A stretch of 64,000 nt of DNA from Sinonovacula constricta. Its lineage: Eukaryota; Mollusca; Bivalvia; Cardiida; Solecurtidae. The first letter of the stretch is position 1. The number at the start of each line of letters is the position of its first letter. The notes under the pieces are model-generated. The model saw only the letters and a list, made by a program, of their open reading frames with translations. It searched no databases and was not told the DNA's origin. Of this stretch, positions 50,851 through 61,363 are shown one piece after another. The DNA lies in NCBI GenBank assembly GCA_007844125.1, contig CM017564.1, forward strand, positions 24,390,849 through 24,454,848. Reading direction: 5' to 3'. The position numbers were made by a program, and so were the translations under genes.

Positions 50851-51530
50851 ATCATTCGTTTTACAGTTTTACAGAAATAGAGGCTATGATCTGAATTAGA
50901 TATAACACCATGGTGAATGAGTAAAATATGATTTGCACGGCACGGCAATGTTTACAGTATCATGCAGTACTATTAGACGAATCCATTAAAATACAATGCA
51001 TTTTTTTATTTATCGTAGGGGCACATTTTGCAATTCAAAACGACATAAAATAGTAACCTTGAAATACGTTTAAAAGTAACTGAACAAGGCACGATTTAAT
51101 TCCAAAGCTGGCTAGTCCGGTTATTTATCACATCCTCGAGAGAAAAAAAGTTCTGGATTTGAATCAAGTTTCGGTGTAACAAAATACTCTAAATTAAATG
51201 AATAGACGGCGAAATCGTGTCTATATATTTCAGGACAGTGATGATTTATAAGTTGATATCACGGAGTAATAGGATTTGCAAGTAAATAGGTAACACAAGT
51301 TACTTATATGTTTAAATACATGCACACATGCTTTGTTCATTAGAAAGATAACTACAACGCTAATATTTTTTCAAATAATCATGTTCTATTGGTAACAAAT
51401 GCAATTCCCCACATATAATATATATTTAATATGATGTCAATATTTTATGCTACGTAAACAGACAAATCTCTAAACACTTCAGTGACAAGAAAGTAATGTT
51501 TTATAAGAATCGATATTTTATTTAATATCA
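50851..51530. other. AT-rich non-coding stretch, no gene seen
   Basis: No feature is supported. Confidence 0.5.
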
Positions 51531-51984
51531 GAGATAGAGCCCTATGTTAAAATCAGCCCTAACGTTCCCAAAATCACTATCGCAGATAGCAGTGACAGAT
51601 TGGTTTTAGAAGACATAAACACGAACTACAGGCGGTAACTACCTACAGTTTCTACTATGCCAGATGGACCGATATATCCCAGTTCTTTAACAGAAGGCTA
51701 TTTTATACAACTAGATGCCAGATTTTGCAAAAGAATATATCTTGTAATCAACAGATAGAACCACAGGCTCCTTAGATTACAATTAAAGGAAATTAACTAC
51801 TCCGTACCGATTTCAAAATATTTGATATTTGGCTAGCAAAACATAGAAGATAATTAACGAAAATATTTTCAAAGGATTATATTGTATTAGTAGTTTATTA
51901 AATTTTTCAATCTATCTAAAGCTAAAAAGTAAAAGTTAAACACTCTACAAATGCAATAAAGATTCAGTGGGCTCTTTAATCTTA

Positions 51985-52005
51985 CAAAAAAAAAAAAAAA
52001 AACTT
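51985..52005. repeat. Poly-A run
   Basis: A run of about 17 A. No SINE or retrogene body is seen upstream. Confidence 0.8.
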
Positions 52006-52099
52006 ACATTTATTATTTATTTAAAAAATCCAATTGTTTCGAAAACAATACGACCACGGTTATAAGCGTTAGAAAATAATAATTAAAAACCTTACCTTT

Positions 52100-52390
52100 T
52101 GCTATTCATTCAAAAATGCAATAAACCACTATGCCCAACTTTCAATCCGTAATTCAACACCAACAACCATCATCAACCATATATCTAGCGATTGTTATCC
52201 AATCCAGAAAGAAAGAAGTCGGCCTACAGACAGAATGCCTGAGAGAAATATACCACTTTGCTGTGAACGAACACAACTGCTCCAATCTTTTGTACCGTTG
52301 GATGCCAATACATCGTAGTAACACAGGACAGAATTCTGACGCAGTCCAGCATGCTATTAGAGAAGCACTGACACTGTAAATTGCAATTGT
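52100..52390 (+). repeat. Unit D block matching unit C at 40250-40560; SINE-free site
   Basis: Aligned with unit C as described there. The SINE insertion point of unit C corresponds to about 52375-52382 (ACACTGTAAATTGC), where no SINE is present. An 82-codon plus frame (52131-52379) ends in a plausible-looking sequence (DAVQHAIREALTL then stop), but it overlaps a 79-codon minus frame and is out of phase with the C copy; I leave it uncalled. Confidence 0.65.
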
Positions 52391-54540
52391 CAAGAGTAAT
52401 TATAACATATTTCGATTATCAATGTCACAAAATTAAAGCAAATATTTTCATTTTACTTCAGTATTTAAGCAGCATGTTACATACTTGAACTGCTTTATCC
52501 AAGCAAAATAATATACTCTTCTTTATTCATTTCCGTTTGATCAGTTGGGTATGCAGTTTTGCAGTTAAATGTATATTTCTACAAGTAGTGATTCCTATGT
52601 ACGCTCTTATTCATCTATGCTAGAAAACATCATACGAACATGATCTTTTGTCAGATATCTTTAAATACACGTGTACTTCCTGTAATTTGTTCTTTTGTTT
52701 TGATAAACCAAATATTCGGTGAACAAAAATGACGTCTTATCGTTCTAGCAGAAACATAGTTGCAGATAGGTTGAACGTATTCCAAGTAATAAGACAAAGG
52801 TGATTTATCCATGATACACCATCAGTTAGTACAAATGTTTGCATAGCAGCTGCCATTTGCCTACAAAGGAAAGGTGTTATATATTAGATAGCTGCTTACT
52901 TTCCCACACATGAAAAAAGAGGGAGGAACAATGCGCCATTTAATGCACCCGTAAGGTAAAACATTTACAATTGTTGATAAATAAATATTTTGTGTTACAA
53001 TTTAAAGTTATTTATTTACTAAACAAAATATAAAAAGTAACAATAACCTTTTACAACTACAATTAAAGTTTGAAAAGACACGAGCGAATTATTTTATTTT
53101 ACTTAATACTTAACGAACCTCGAGTGTCTTCTTAAAAAGATTTAAAAAATCTGTATGTTTAATTTATATGCGTAACACCATTTTCAAAATGGCTTGAACA
53201 ATACAAACACTTTTAAATTGTAAAGTTCCATGCCAACTAAAATAAATTAAAAATACATTTTTCTTCAACATTGAGAATGATCGCGCTATGGTTTGACATG
53301 CATTAAATTCTTAGATAACATGTGATGTGTATATTGATAAAAAACGAAAGACATCATTTGAATGCATATATGTATCTGTGCAAAACATAAACCCTGTCTA
53401 CCTGTCGGGAATTTAGGAAAACAGTTTAAATTTAGATTATTTCTTACGTATCGTATCGGAGATCATTGTATTAGTATTTTTATTAGTATTTCAGCAAAAT
53501 TGACACGCTGAAGGACGTTAGTGATTTTGCATTAAGAATCATGCATTTTGCAAAAAAAGCAAAACGGTTAAATTACTCTCTTGGGATTTTTTAATTCTGA
53601 AACGTGAGTAATGAAGCCCTTATTCGTCTTTACATAGCTCCTTAATAGGCGTTTGGGGATTATATTCTTTTAATAAGAATTTGCTATTAAAATGACATAT
53701 AGCTTCAATTTGATATTGTCTTTTATATCATTAATATTACAAAAAGTCCATGATACTACTGTTCGTTGACACGGTTTAATTACAATTCATTGTTACACGT
53801 TATCAAGAATTTAAACAAAGGCAAATGAATATATATGAATTAGATGACCTTTTTTATGAGACTATATAATGTTTGTATTATAAGAAGTAGTAAATGGACA
53901 TTCGCGCAATACTTATTATAAAATGTTGGGACAAGCATGAAAACCCTGTAATTATTTGGTCTTTAAAAAGGCTTTAAGATCTAGATGTTATACAAGGCCA
54001 TTGACATATACAAAATATAATGGCACACATTTAATACTTTTCAAAAGATTTCGACCTTCAAGGAATTCTCGGTGATTGAGGTCAAAATATGTATTTGGAA
54101 AACGACAACGCCTGAGCGAAAATTTTGACGAATACCAATAAGATCATGTACACATTTCTACACAATTTATTTTAGGCATGCTTTATTTGCCATTGCTGTC
54201 TCAAAAGCACATAGCCATTTAGGAGATTATGATTGCACACAAACTATAAGGAACGTATAGGTGTATATCTAACAGTGTTCCAACCAATTCCAATGTGAAT
54301 AAAACCAAATTATTTTATTAACATATTTTCAAATACTAAAACTTATATTTAAAAATAAAAAAAAACAATTAAGATATATAAATTATCAAACTGACTTGAT
54401 GAAATGTACATACTCAATCATTAAGTTATTAAGTATGATTACATTATGTTGGTGTGATACCTTACTAGCATATTAATGTATCATTCCTTTTTCTGATATT
54501 TATAATATATGGTATGGAGATTTATTTCTTGACTGATAAC
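52391..54540. other. AT-rich non-coding stretch, no gene seen
   Basis: No repeat or gene is recognised. This is one of the barest parts of the window. Confidence 0.55.
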
Positions 54541-54544
54541 ATAT

Positions 54545-54670
54545 GACACTTTAAAACCTTTACAGTTACAATTTACGTTCGGGAAGGAAGGAAGTGCGCA
54601 ATTCAATTTTGTGACGGGGCTTTTAAATTCAGAGTTTTACGGGTTTGTGATGATTTAAAACGTGGCTAAC
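54545..54670. repeat. Unit D block matching unit C at 42915-43060
   Basis: It shares TTTAAAACCTTTACA and CAATTTTG(TG)ACGGGGC-like bases with unit C. It is the last recognisable block of the C/D pair. Confidence 0.55.
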
Positions 54671-56995
54671 AAACGTACACTCGAAAAACATTGCCCTTGA
54701 CATTTTCTTAATAAGAATGATTGTTTATTTATTGGCTTCTCTATCTTATATTACCATAATTGAACACTTAATAGAATTTACAGAAATGGAGACATTTAAC
54801 TAGAACAACTAACATATATATTGTATATGGATATTTAGTTTCATGTAGACATGTTTGTGATTTTTAACCCATAAAAGTATTAAGGCACATACTTTTTAAA
54901 TCCGAAAAAAGTAATAAAATATAATCATTAATAAAAACTGGCTAAAGCAGTACCCTTTTAATATTAAAGATTGTTTAAATATCGTATCAACAAACGTATG
55001 ATAATAAGTATTTCTGATTGTGCTACACTTTAGTCTAGAAAGAAAACAAGTATTACTTATTACTTACTCTTGTGAAATAATTAGTGATTTCTCTCGCGTA
55101 TGGAAAATGATTCTATGTCAGCAAGTGTTATATCTTTAGAACCTCGCCATTGCCAAATGTATATGTATCCACAGTGGAATCACTTCGCATTAAAGAAAAT
55201 TCACTGAGATACACCCAATACCACTATGTCGAATATGTATGACTTAAATATCCCAATTTGTTTCAAGATTATAAAGATGCATTTTGAAGAATTTTAGTCT
55301 AACTATAGTAAATATCCCCCGGGCTGTTCTTACTGATAGTATTCTTTGTCGTTCAAATGTGTTTTAAATGTATAAAATGATAAATTATGACGTTCAATTT
55401 ATAAATCCTATTTTAATATGAAAGTGCATTCGATAAGAAGCCGTCCACACATGGTTTTAAATTATTGCAAGTAATAAATTCCGAGGGCATTTCTCCGACA
55501 AAGCTACTATGAACATTTGTATATTTATTGAAATGCTTACATACCAAAAGATACTTTAGAGCATTATATTTTGCAAGCATATTTTAGCATGTGCGTTTCG
55601 GTCCTGGAACCGTGATCGAAAGCAGTATAAACCCGTGCCGCCCCCTACACGAACGTTAATATGCTTAATGATGACCACATTCGGCACTTTAGTGTATTCG
55701 GATGGTTTTGGGCAATATATAAGTTTTACTCACACATTTTTACTGTTTATTGTTAATATCTCTACACTTTGTTGAAAACTTTAAAAAACCCTGAGATATT
55801 TGATGTTGAATATTTTTGTAAATGTACGTATATTAAACTCGTTTTATTTATGAAACAAACAAAATAAGACCGGAAATACGTGCCAAAACCAAAAAGAAGC
55901 ATTGCTGTTACTCCCAAAATATCTTGAATACCATACTCGTTTGGCATACACAAACTGTCATTGTCGTGTTGTTTATTTGTTTTTTCGTTAAGAATATATA
56001 AAGGAGTTTTCATAAGCGCGTTACAATTATTGCATTAAGGGCTTAACGCATAATAATATAACGCATAAAATAATGTCGGTATAAATAGCAAATAAGAAAA
56101 CATAATACGGTTGAAAAATTTATCTTAATTCGAATGTGTTTACATAATACATAGTCCAGTATTGACACAGTGGTGCAATGGTGGAAATATTAACTGGTTA
56201 ATCGAGTAAGGTCTATTGTGTGTACTGTCCAAAATTTTGGTGAATTTTAAAACATGGCATTAAGTACACAATATGTGTCTCTAAGTGCTACTGAACAAAT
56301 TGCCACAATCATCTTTCAAACTAGGCGCACAGAATTATCTCGATGTACAATCAGAAGTGTAAAGACTCTATTTACTTCACAAAAGAGAAAAAAAAATAGT
56401 ACACATTTTGGCGATTTATTTATTCTTAAATAATGTTACTGCATTGCGAACATGTTAAAATTTCTTTTCACGCGTACGCAGGGTTTAGTCATATGCGTTC
56501 TGGTGAATTGTGGACGCATTAAAGTTAAAAGCATTATTTCTTATAAACTTGAGATTCACAAATCAACGGTATCACAGGTCACGATCGCACTCTGTTGTTT
56601 TGCTCCCAGAACGAACGTAAATATTTATTTTTGGTATAAAACATGCTGTATTCATAATTCGTGATCACTTTCTAAACACACAGAACCAGTTTGAAGAAGA
56701 ACCTAGACTTGTTGTCCAAATTGTATCAATTAGTGCCAAGGACTATTAATTCCAAAGTGTTTACCACTTTTAAGAGGTCCATAATTGCGTAAAAGCCATT
56801 GTAAGGCTGACTTTTTTGTCATTTTGTTGTTTATTGTTTCCGAAGAAAAAAAAAGAATACACACTCCAAACATGCTTAAAGAAGCAAATTAGCTAATGAC
56901 ATAGGTCATCTTCAGACTTTTGAGAATCGCGAAAACAAACCGAAAGTTCATGAAGCTATTATTTATGTTTGTTTTTTTGTAAATAAAAAAGATAA
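54671..56995. other. AT-rich non-coding stretch
   Basis: No gene is supported. A GC-richer patch at about 55590-55660 has no tRNA boxes or open frame. The frames at 55762-56013 (-) and 56452-56664 (+) are without recognisable domains. Confidence 0.5.
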
Positions 56996-57031
56996 ATAAT
57001 AATAATAATAATTATAATAATAATAATAATA
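56996..57031. repeat. (AAT)n microsatellite
   Basis: A short AAT tract directly abuts the left end of the DNA transposon; the TA at 57030-57031 is shared as the target site. Confidence 0.9.
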
Positions 57032-57058
57032 CAGTACTGAAAATCACGAAATTGACAA
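57032..57058 (+). repeat. Left terminal inverted repeat
   Basis: 27 bp beginning CAGTACTGAAAATC; 26 of 27 bases match the reverse complement of 61051-61077 (C versus T at position 16). Confidence 0.93.
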
Positions 57059-57250
57059 TTTTCCCGTTTCCACTCCGTTTCGTTTCCATTTCAGTTGGAA
57101 GCGTTTGCCGCTCCGTTTCCATTCCGCTTCCGTTGCGTTTCCGTTTCGTTTTATTCGCTTCCAGCGCTGCATTTCAAACGCTTCCAGCGTTTCTATCGTT
57201 TCTTCCGTTTCTACCGTTTCAAGCGTTCCGTTTCGCTCCGTTCCGATTTT
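57059..57250 (+). repeat. Left CGTTTC-rich subterminal array
   Basis: About 190 bp of short imperfect repeats built on CCGTTTC, CCGTTTCCATT, GCGTTTC and TACCGTTTCAAGCG. The same words, in the same strand orientation, fill 60855-61050 at the other end. This may be a transposase-binding array; it makes the 66-codon frame across it rich in S, V, P, L and F. Confidence 0.85.
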
Positions 57251-57309
57251 GACTAAAAATTTCGTTTAATAAATTTTTAAAGGTAAAGTACTTCCGGTGT
57301 GTTTGCAAA

Positions 57310-57495
57310 ATGACGAAAGAAGTAAACATTCTAGGGAGAGGCAAAAGTCTTTCATCACATATAAAGGAATCGGCAGTAGATTGTTTGCGACGAGGATATT
57401 CAGTGTCAGTCACCCGGAGGGAAATTGCAGACAAAAATACCCTTAACAACCAGCACCTGCAAATAATCCTCAAAATTCGGGGAGTGCAGTATTGA
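57310..57495 (+). pseudogene. Probable transposase N-terminal relic, Tc1/mariner-like HTH
   Basis: A 61-codon frame, 250 bp inside the left end and pointing inward, contains GRGKSLS followed 14 residues later by the RRGYSV turn and RREIA. This is the pattern of the first helix-turn-helix of Tc1/mariner transposases (GRGK-x-LS ... L-x-x-G-x-S ... IA), which binds the terminal repeats. A stop follows after 61 residues where an intact protein would have about 330-350, and no catalytic DDE/D region is seen downstream. Its location just inside a TA-flanked element supports the reading. The family call is inference from a short motif; chance is the alternative. Confidence 0.4.
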
Positions 57496-57679
57496 GAAGA
57501 TGCCTACCTACTTGTCTTCGCCAGACGTCATATCCCGGAATAAACAAACAAGAAATAACTTTCAAATATGGTCCACACACACCCAGTATCCTAAAAAGTT
57601 ACTTCTCTGTGACGTGTAAATCCGCAAAAAAAGCGTAATGGTGATCCGACCTTAAAATAAGACGATATCACACACATTT

Positions 57680-57865
57680 TTTTTTAAAACTTGCCCCCGG
57701 ACGTTTGCCCCCCGCCCCTATAAGTGCAGACCGGACGTTTGCCACCCCCTCTCCCCTTCAAATAAAAAGGTCCTTCAAATAAAAAGGCCCAGCGTTTACC
57801 CCCATCCCCACTGCCAAAATAAAAAGGCGAATGTTTGCCCCTTTCCGATATTTGTTATATGGCGG
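57680..57865. repeat. GTTTGCCCC-rich imperfect repeats
   Basis: CGGACGTTTGCC occurs twice, with related CAGCGTTTACCCCC and CGAATGTTTGCCCC, and CAAATAAAAAGG(T/C)CC in between twice. This is a C-rich island in AT-rich sequence, inside the transposon. Confidence 0.75.
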
Positions 57866-59190
57866 ACTTTAGATTTAACGTCTCGCTGATAGTAACGTGT
57901 AATATCCAATAATTTTAGATAAGTATTACTCACTACAGTCACATTTCATGGTTAAAATGATTATCTCATATAAACATGAACATGTTGTTTTGTCGAAAAC
58001 AGGCACATACATAAAGTCTCATAGAACAAACAACTTTCTTAGAAACAAGTGTGTGTTGTTGTGTTTTCGGTTTGCACATATTAGCGCCAATAAACGGCTG
58101 TTAACAATATTGTTCACGCACTTATAACATGAAGTCGCTAATTATATCAATGTGATTTTAATTTCTCCAAGGTTGTAACAAATAAATGCGGTGAACAAAT
58201 AAATCATTAGATGCGGTGTAATTTCTTTCTGGAGAGGAGGGCTCTCTGGCTAACACTGCAACATCAAAGAATATTCTGGGAAACAATCGCCGGTCACTAT
58301 CATTTGAAGTCGCCGAAAAGATTTTTTGTTTGTTTCAAATTGACCGACCTATTATTTCTCTCAATACTGTGCAACATGATATCGATCGATAATTGTCTTC
58401 AAGCTGCCATTTAGAAGAGAGAGAGGGTGTGAACGCTGGGTACTGTTTAGGGATTAAAAATGGTAAGTACGCGTGAACGGCGTGTGCTATGAAAAAATAT
58501 GCAACGTTATTGACGATTTACCTTCGCGGCATAAATATAAGTTCTAAAGGAATGATAGTGGAGGGAGGAAACTGTACTATGTAGTAATATTTCAGACTGC
58601 GCATGTTTTTACTTATATAAATGTCCTTACAAAAACTTTTTAGTCCTTTGAATGGTCATTAACACTTTTATAAAGGTATTATTTATATTTAAGGTATGGA
58701 TTAACTACAAAAGAATAGGCGAGCCATTGAAATAATACATTTGCAATAAACACGAGATGAAAATATACATTAGACTGTGTTCCTTGATGTGTCTTCTCTT
58801 GATAACATTATTTACAAAAACACGACAATTATGTAGTATTTACTATAAGAAATCCCCAATCCCCACATCCACGTTTCCTCTTCTTAAACTAAAAAATAGT
58901 GGGTAGGGAAAGGGTGCACCATTGTGGATACTACTAAATATAGCGTTAGGTCCTTTTATAAGCCAAAAAAGATATCGTGCACCTTAGTGTTTTGTCCTTT
59001 TTGTTGTCCTCGCGTAAGTCAATGCATATTGCTCTTTAAAAGGTGAAGGTCATAAACCACGCGACTGCCATAAGGTGACATTTTCAAACACAGCTGCATA
59101 GAGGATGCATGTGTTCTTGCGAAGTGGAAAAGACGCCAAAACACGGTCACACTTCCTGTCCACTAGACAAACAAGGTGTCATAAAACTGC
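57866..59190. other. Transposon interior, no gene seen
   Basis: Mixed-composition sequence with no long frame. The frame at 58211-58414 has no recognisable domain. It could be captured or unrelated DNA. Confidence 0.5.
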
Positions 59191-59194
59191 CAAT

Positions 59195-59275
59195 TAGCTT
59201 AATTGGTTGGGGTGTCCGCTCATGTCTTAAAATTAGGGATTCAATTAGAGTAGAACTTTATGATGGCATGAACCC
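59195..59275 (+). repeat. tRNA-like segment, degenerate
   Basis: TTAGCTTAATTGGTTGGGGT followed by GTCCGCTCATG resembles a tRNA D-arm and A box. About 35 bp on, AGGGATTCAATTAGA is a weak B box. It is probably the head of an old SINE nested in the transposon; the cloverleaf is not closed. Confidence 0.4.
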
Positions 59276-59709
59276 TACCCACGCGCATGGAGAAACATAA
59301 TATCAATTTACAAAACGATATATTTTAAATTAATATATTTCTATCTTTAAATGGGTACAAAAATTAAGTACCCGGTAGGGCCCTCATTAGACCACATTTT
59401 GGCATAGAACATTCAAGACATGAATGGGAAAATGAGCCGTAGCCAGGCCTCATTCAAATACTTGCAAGTCAAGTAAAGTCAAAAGTTGTATGCAGATTCT
59501 TAATCGCGGTCCACGAATTCCGATTAATCCTATGTATGTAACAGCGCATTATGGGAACTATGCATTTAGAAATAGGAATTTTGATACTATTGTCCAAATT
59601 TACAACATTGTTCATTATAAGATATATAACAATTAAGATTAAAAGCAGAAGAAACTTTGCTTGACAAAGAGGCAAGATAAAATAAAACACATATCCATAC
59701 CGCTGTAAC

Positions 59710-59945
59710 TAAAGTAATGATGATGTAAATGACTGTGCTGCTGCTGCTGCTTCTGCTGATAATGATGACGGTGATACCGATGCTGTTTATGATTATAATG
59801 TAAATGGTAATAACGGTTACGGTGATGCTCATGACGATTATGATGTAGATCGTGATGCCGGTGATGCTGCTTTTGATGATGATTAGTGGTGATTATATAA
59901 GTAATATGGGATCCTGATGATGATCATGTGTGATCAGGTGAATTT
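59710..59945. repeat. GATGATG/GCTGCTG-like degenerate trinucleotide tract
   Basis: Repeated GATGATG, TGCTGCTGC, GGTGATAC and CGGTGATGC words with no fixed period. Ile/Thr/Val-repeat frames on the minus strand are artefacts. Confidence 0.8.
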
Positions 59946-60850
59946 AATGGCGGTAATGATTATTATGTCTTTAATATTTATCGTGATGTAAGTTTTTATC
60001 ACGGTTGTTTCATTTAACTGTCAATCGATGATTGTATACGTGCACTATTTGGCAATCTATGGTTATTCAGACGTTGAACTTTAGGATCATACTTGTCATT
60101 GGCTCTGAGTGCCGGGGAGGATGTTATTGGTTCTTGATTGGGTCACACCTTGCAATAATACATAGCATTGTTTGTTTGTTTTATGTGTAGTTGTTTTATG
60201 TTTTTTGTGTTATATGAGATGTGTTACCTTCTTTTGGTTGAGGTTTAATTTCATTAAGTAACTTTATTTTGTACCACGCAATGCATTCTTTGTAAATGAA
60301 AAATACTTAAAGCAAGTATGTTCACACAAAAATGATTGGCGTAGTTGATCCGGGAACGGACCATGCAGCTACAAAGTAATTAGCGAAAATTCAAACTCGG
60401 GAAATGCTGCGACATTGCGCGCACATACGTGTAATGACAGCTGTGTACACACTATCTTCATATGCCAAACAATGAAGACTAAGAATGTCGATCCAAGGCG
60501 GATGTTAAGCTATTCATTGGAATTAATTAAAACATCAGTTTCGACAGAAACGCAATATTATAGTTAAATTGCGTGTTTTATCGTGCGGAGTGATTTTTAG
60601 TGCAGTTTCTGTTTTAACGGTACACGATGACTTGGACAACTCGTGCGGTTTCGGAACTGTAATGTACAAGTTTGATAAATACGATTTTTTGATAATAATT
60701 TATGTTATTTCTTTCTGCAGAGTACATATAAAAGCGCGTTTGTGTTGATAAATTGAAGCCAGTTATTGTGTTCGTTTAAATTTATTTCGTACCAAGAAAC
60801 GGTTGAAATGTTACTATAAATAATTGGGTGACCTAGAAACGTTTGAAGCG
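59946..60850. other. Transposon interior, no gene seen
   Basis: No open frame, RNA gene or recognised repeat. Confidence 0.5.
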
Positions 60851-60854
60851 GTAG

Positions 60855-61050
60855 TGAAAATAACTCTACCGTTACGAGCATTCCGATTTTTCCGTTTCTA
60901 CCGTTTCTAGCGCTCCGGTTATAGCGTTTATACCGTTTACACCGTTTCAAGCGTTTGTAGCGCTCCGTTGCATTTCCATTTCCACTCCGTTCCGTTTCCG
61001 TTTCAACAGGAAACGAAAAACGTTTCATTTCCATTTCCACTCCGTTCCGT
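60855..61050 (+). repeat. Right CGTTTC-rich subterminal array
   Basis: It contains TTCCGTTTCTACCGTTTCTA, ACCGTTTACACCGTTTCAAG and CCATTTCCACTCCGTTCCGT (the last block twice, about 60976 and 61031). The words match the left array and are on the same strand, so the arrays are direct relative to each other while the outermost 27 bp are inverted. Confidence 0.85.
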
Positions 61051-61076
61051 TTGTCAATTTCATGATTTTCAGTACT

Positions 61077-61077
<1 letters not shown>
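61051..61077 (-). repeat. Right terminal inverted repeat
   Basis: Ends in ATTTTCAGTACTG followed by TA; reverse complement of the left end with one mismatch. Confidence 0.93.
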
Positions 61078-61078
<1 letters not shown>

Positions 61079-61108
<30 letters not shown>

Positions 61109-61184
61109 AAGAAGAAGAAGAAGAAGAAGAAGAAAAAAGAAAGAAACAAGAAGAAAGAAGAAGAAGAAGAAAGACAGAAGAAGT
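61079..61184. repeat. (GAA)n microsatellite
   Basis: About 50 bp of pure AAG, then GAA mixed with AAAGAAAC. It begins immediately at the right target site of the transposon. Lys/Arg- or Leu/Phe-repeat frames are artefacts. Confidence 0.96.
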
Positions 61185-61363
61185 AGAGATAATGAAAGAA
61201 TAGTAAAAAATCTAAATGATAAAAATACTAATAATACATCATCATCATTAACTGCATACACTGGTTTGTGCATATTTACTTAAGTGCAACATGTATCAAT
61301 CGTACAGTCGAAAAATCATGACGAGTCAACGGGCAGAATAATGACTGGTTTCATCATAACCAA
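61185..61363. other. Short unique spacer
   Basis: AT-rich sequence between the GAA tract and the 40 bp minisatellite, with a short ATCATCATCA run at about 61238-61247. No gene. Confidence 0.6.

Larger units (their letters stand above)
57032..61077. mobile_element. TA-flanked DNA transposon, 4046 bp, Tc1/mariner-pogo-like ends
   Basis: The left end CAGTACTGAAAATCACGAAA (27 bp repeat, 57032-57058) and the right end (61051-61077) are inverted repeats with one mismatch in 27. TA precedes the left end (57030-57031) and follows the right end (61078-61079). CAGT termini and a TA duplication are hallmarks of the Tc1/mariner/pogo superfamily. The interior is too long for a simple mariner, lacks an intact transposase, and holds CGTTTC arrays at both sides, a transposase N-terminus relic, a GTTTGCCCC-rich segment and a GATGATG-like tract. 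It is probably a defective or composite element. Confidence 0.85.

Noticed and set aside
60705..61040. 111-codon minus-strand protein rich in N, G, R and Y
   Set aside because: Most of it is the translated CGTTTC subterminal array of the transposon.
61025..61283. Poly-Lys/poly-Arg/poly-Leu proteins
   Set aside because: Three frames of the (GAA)n microsatellite.
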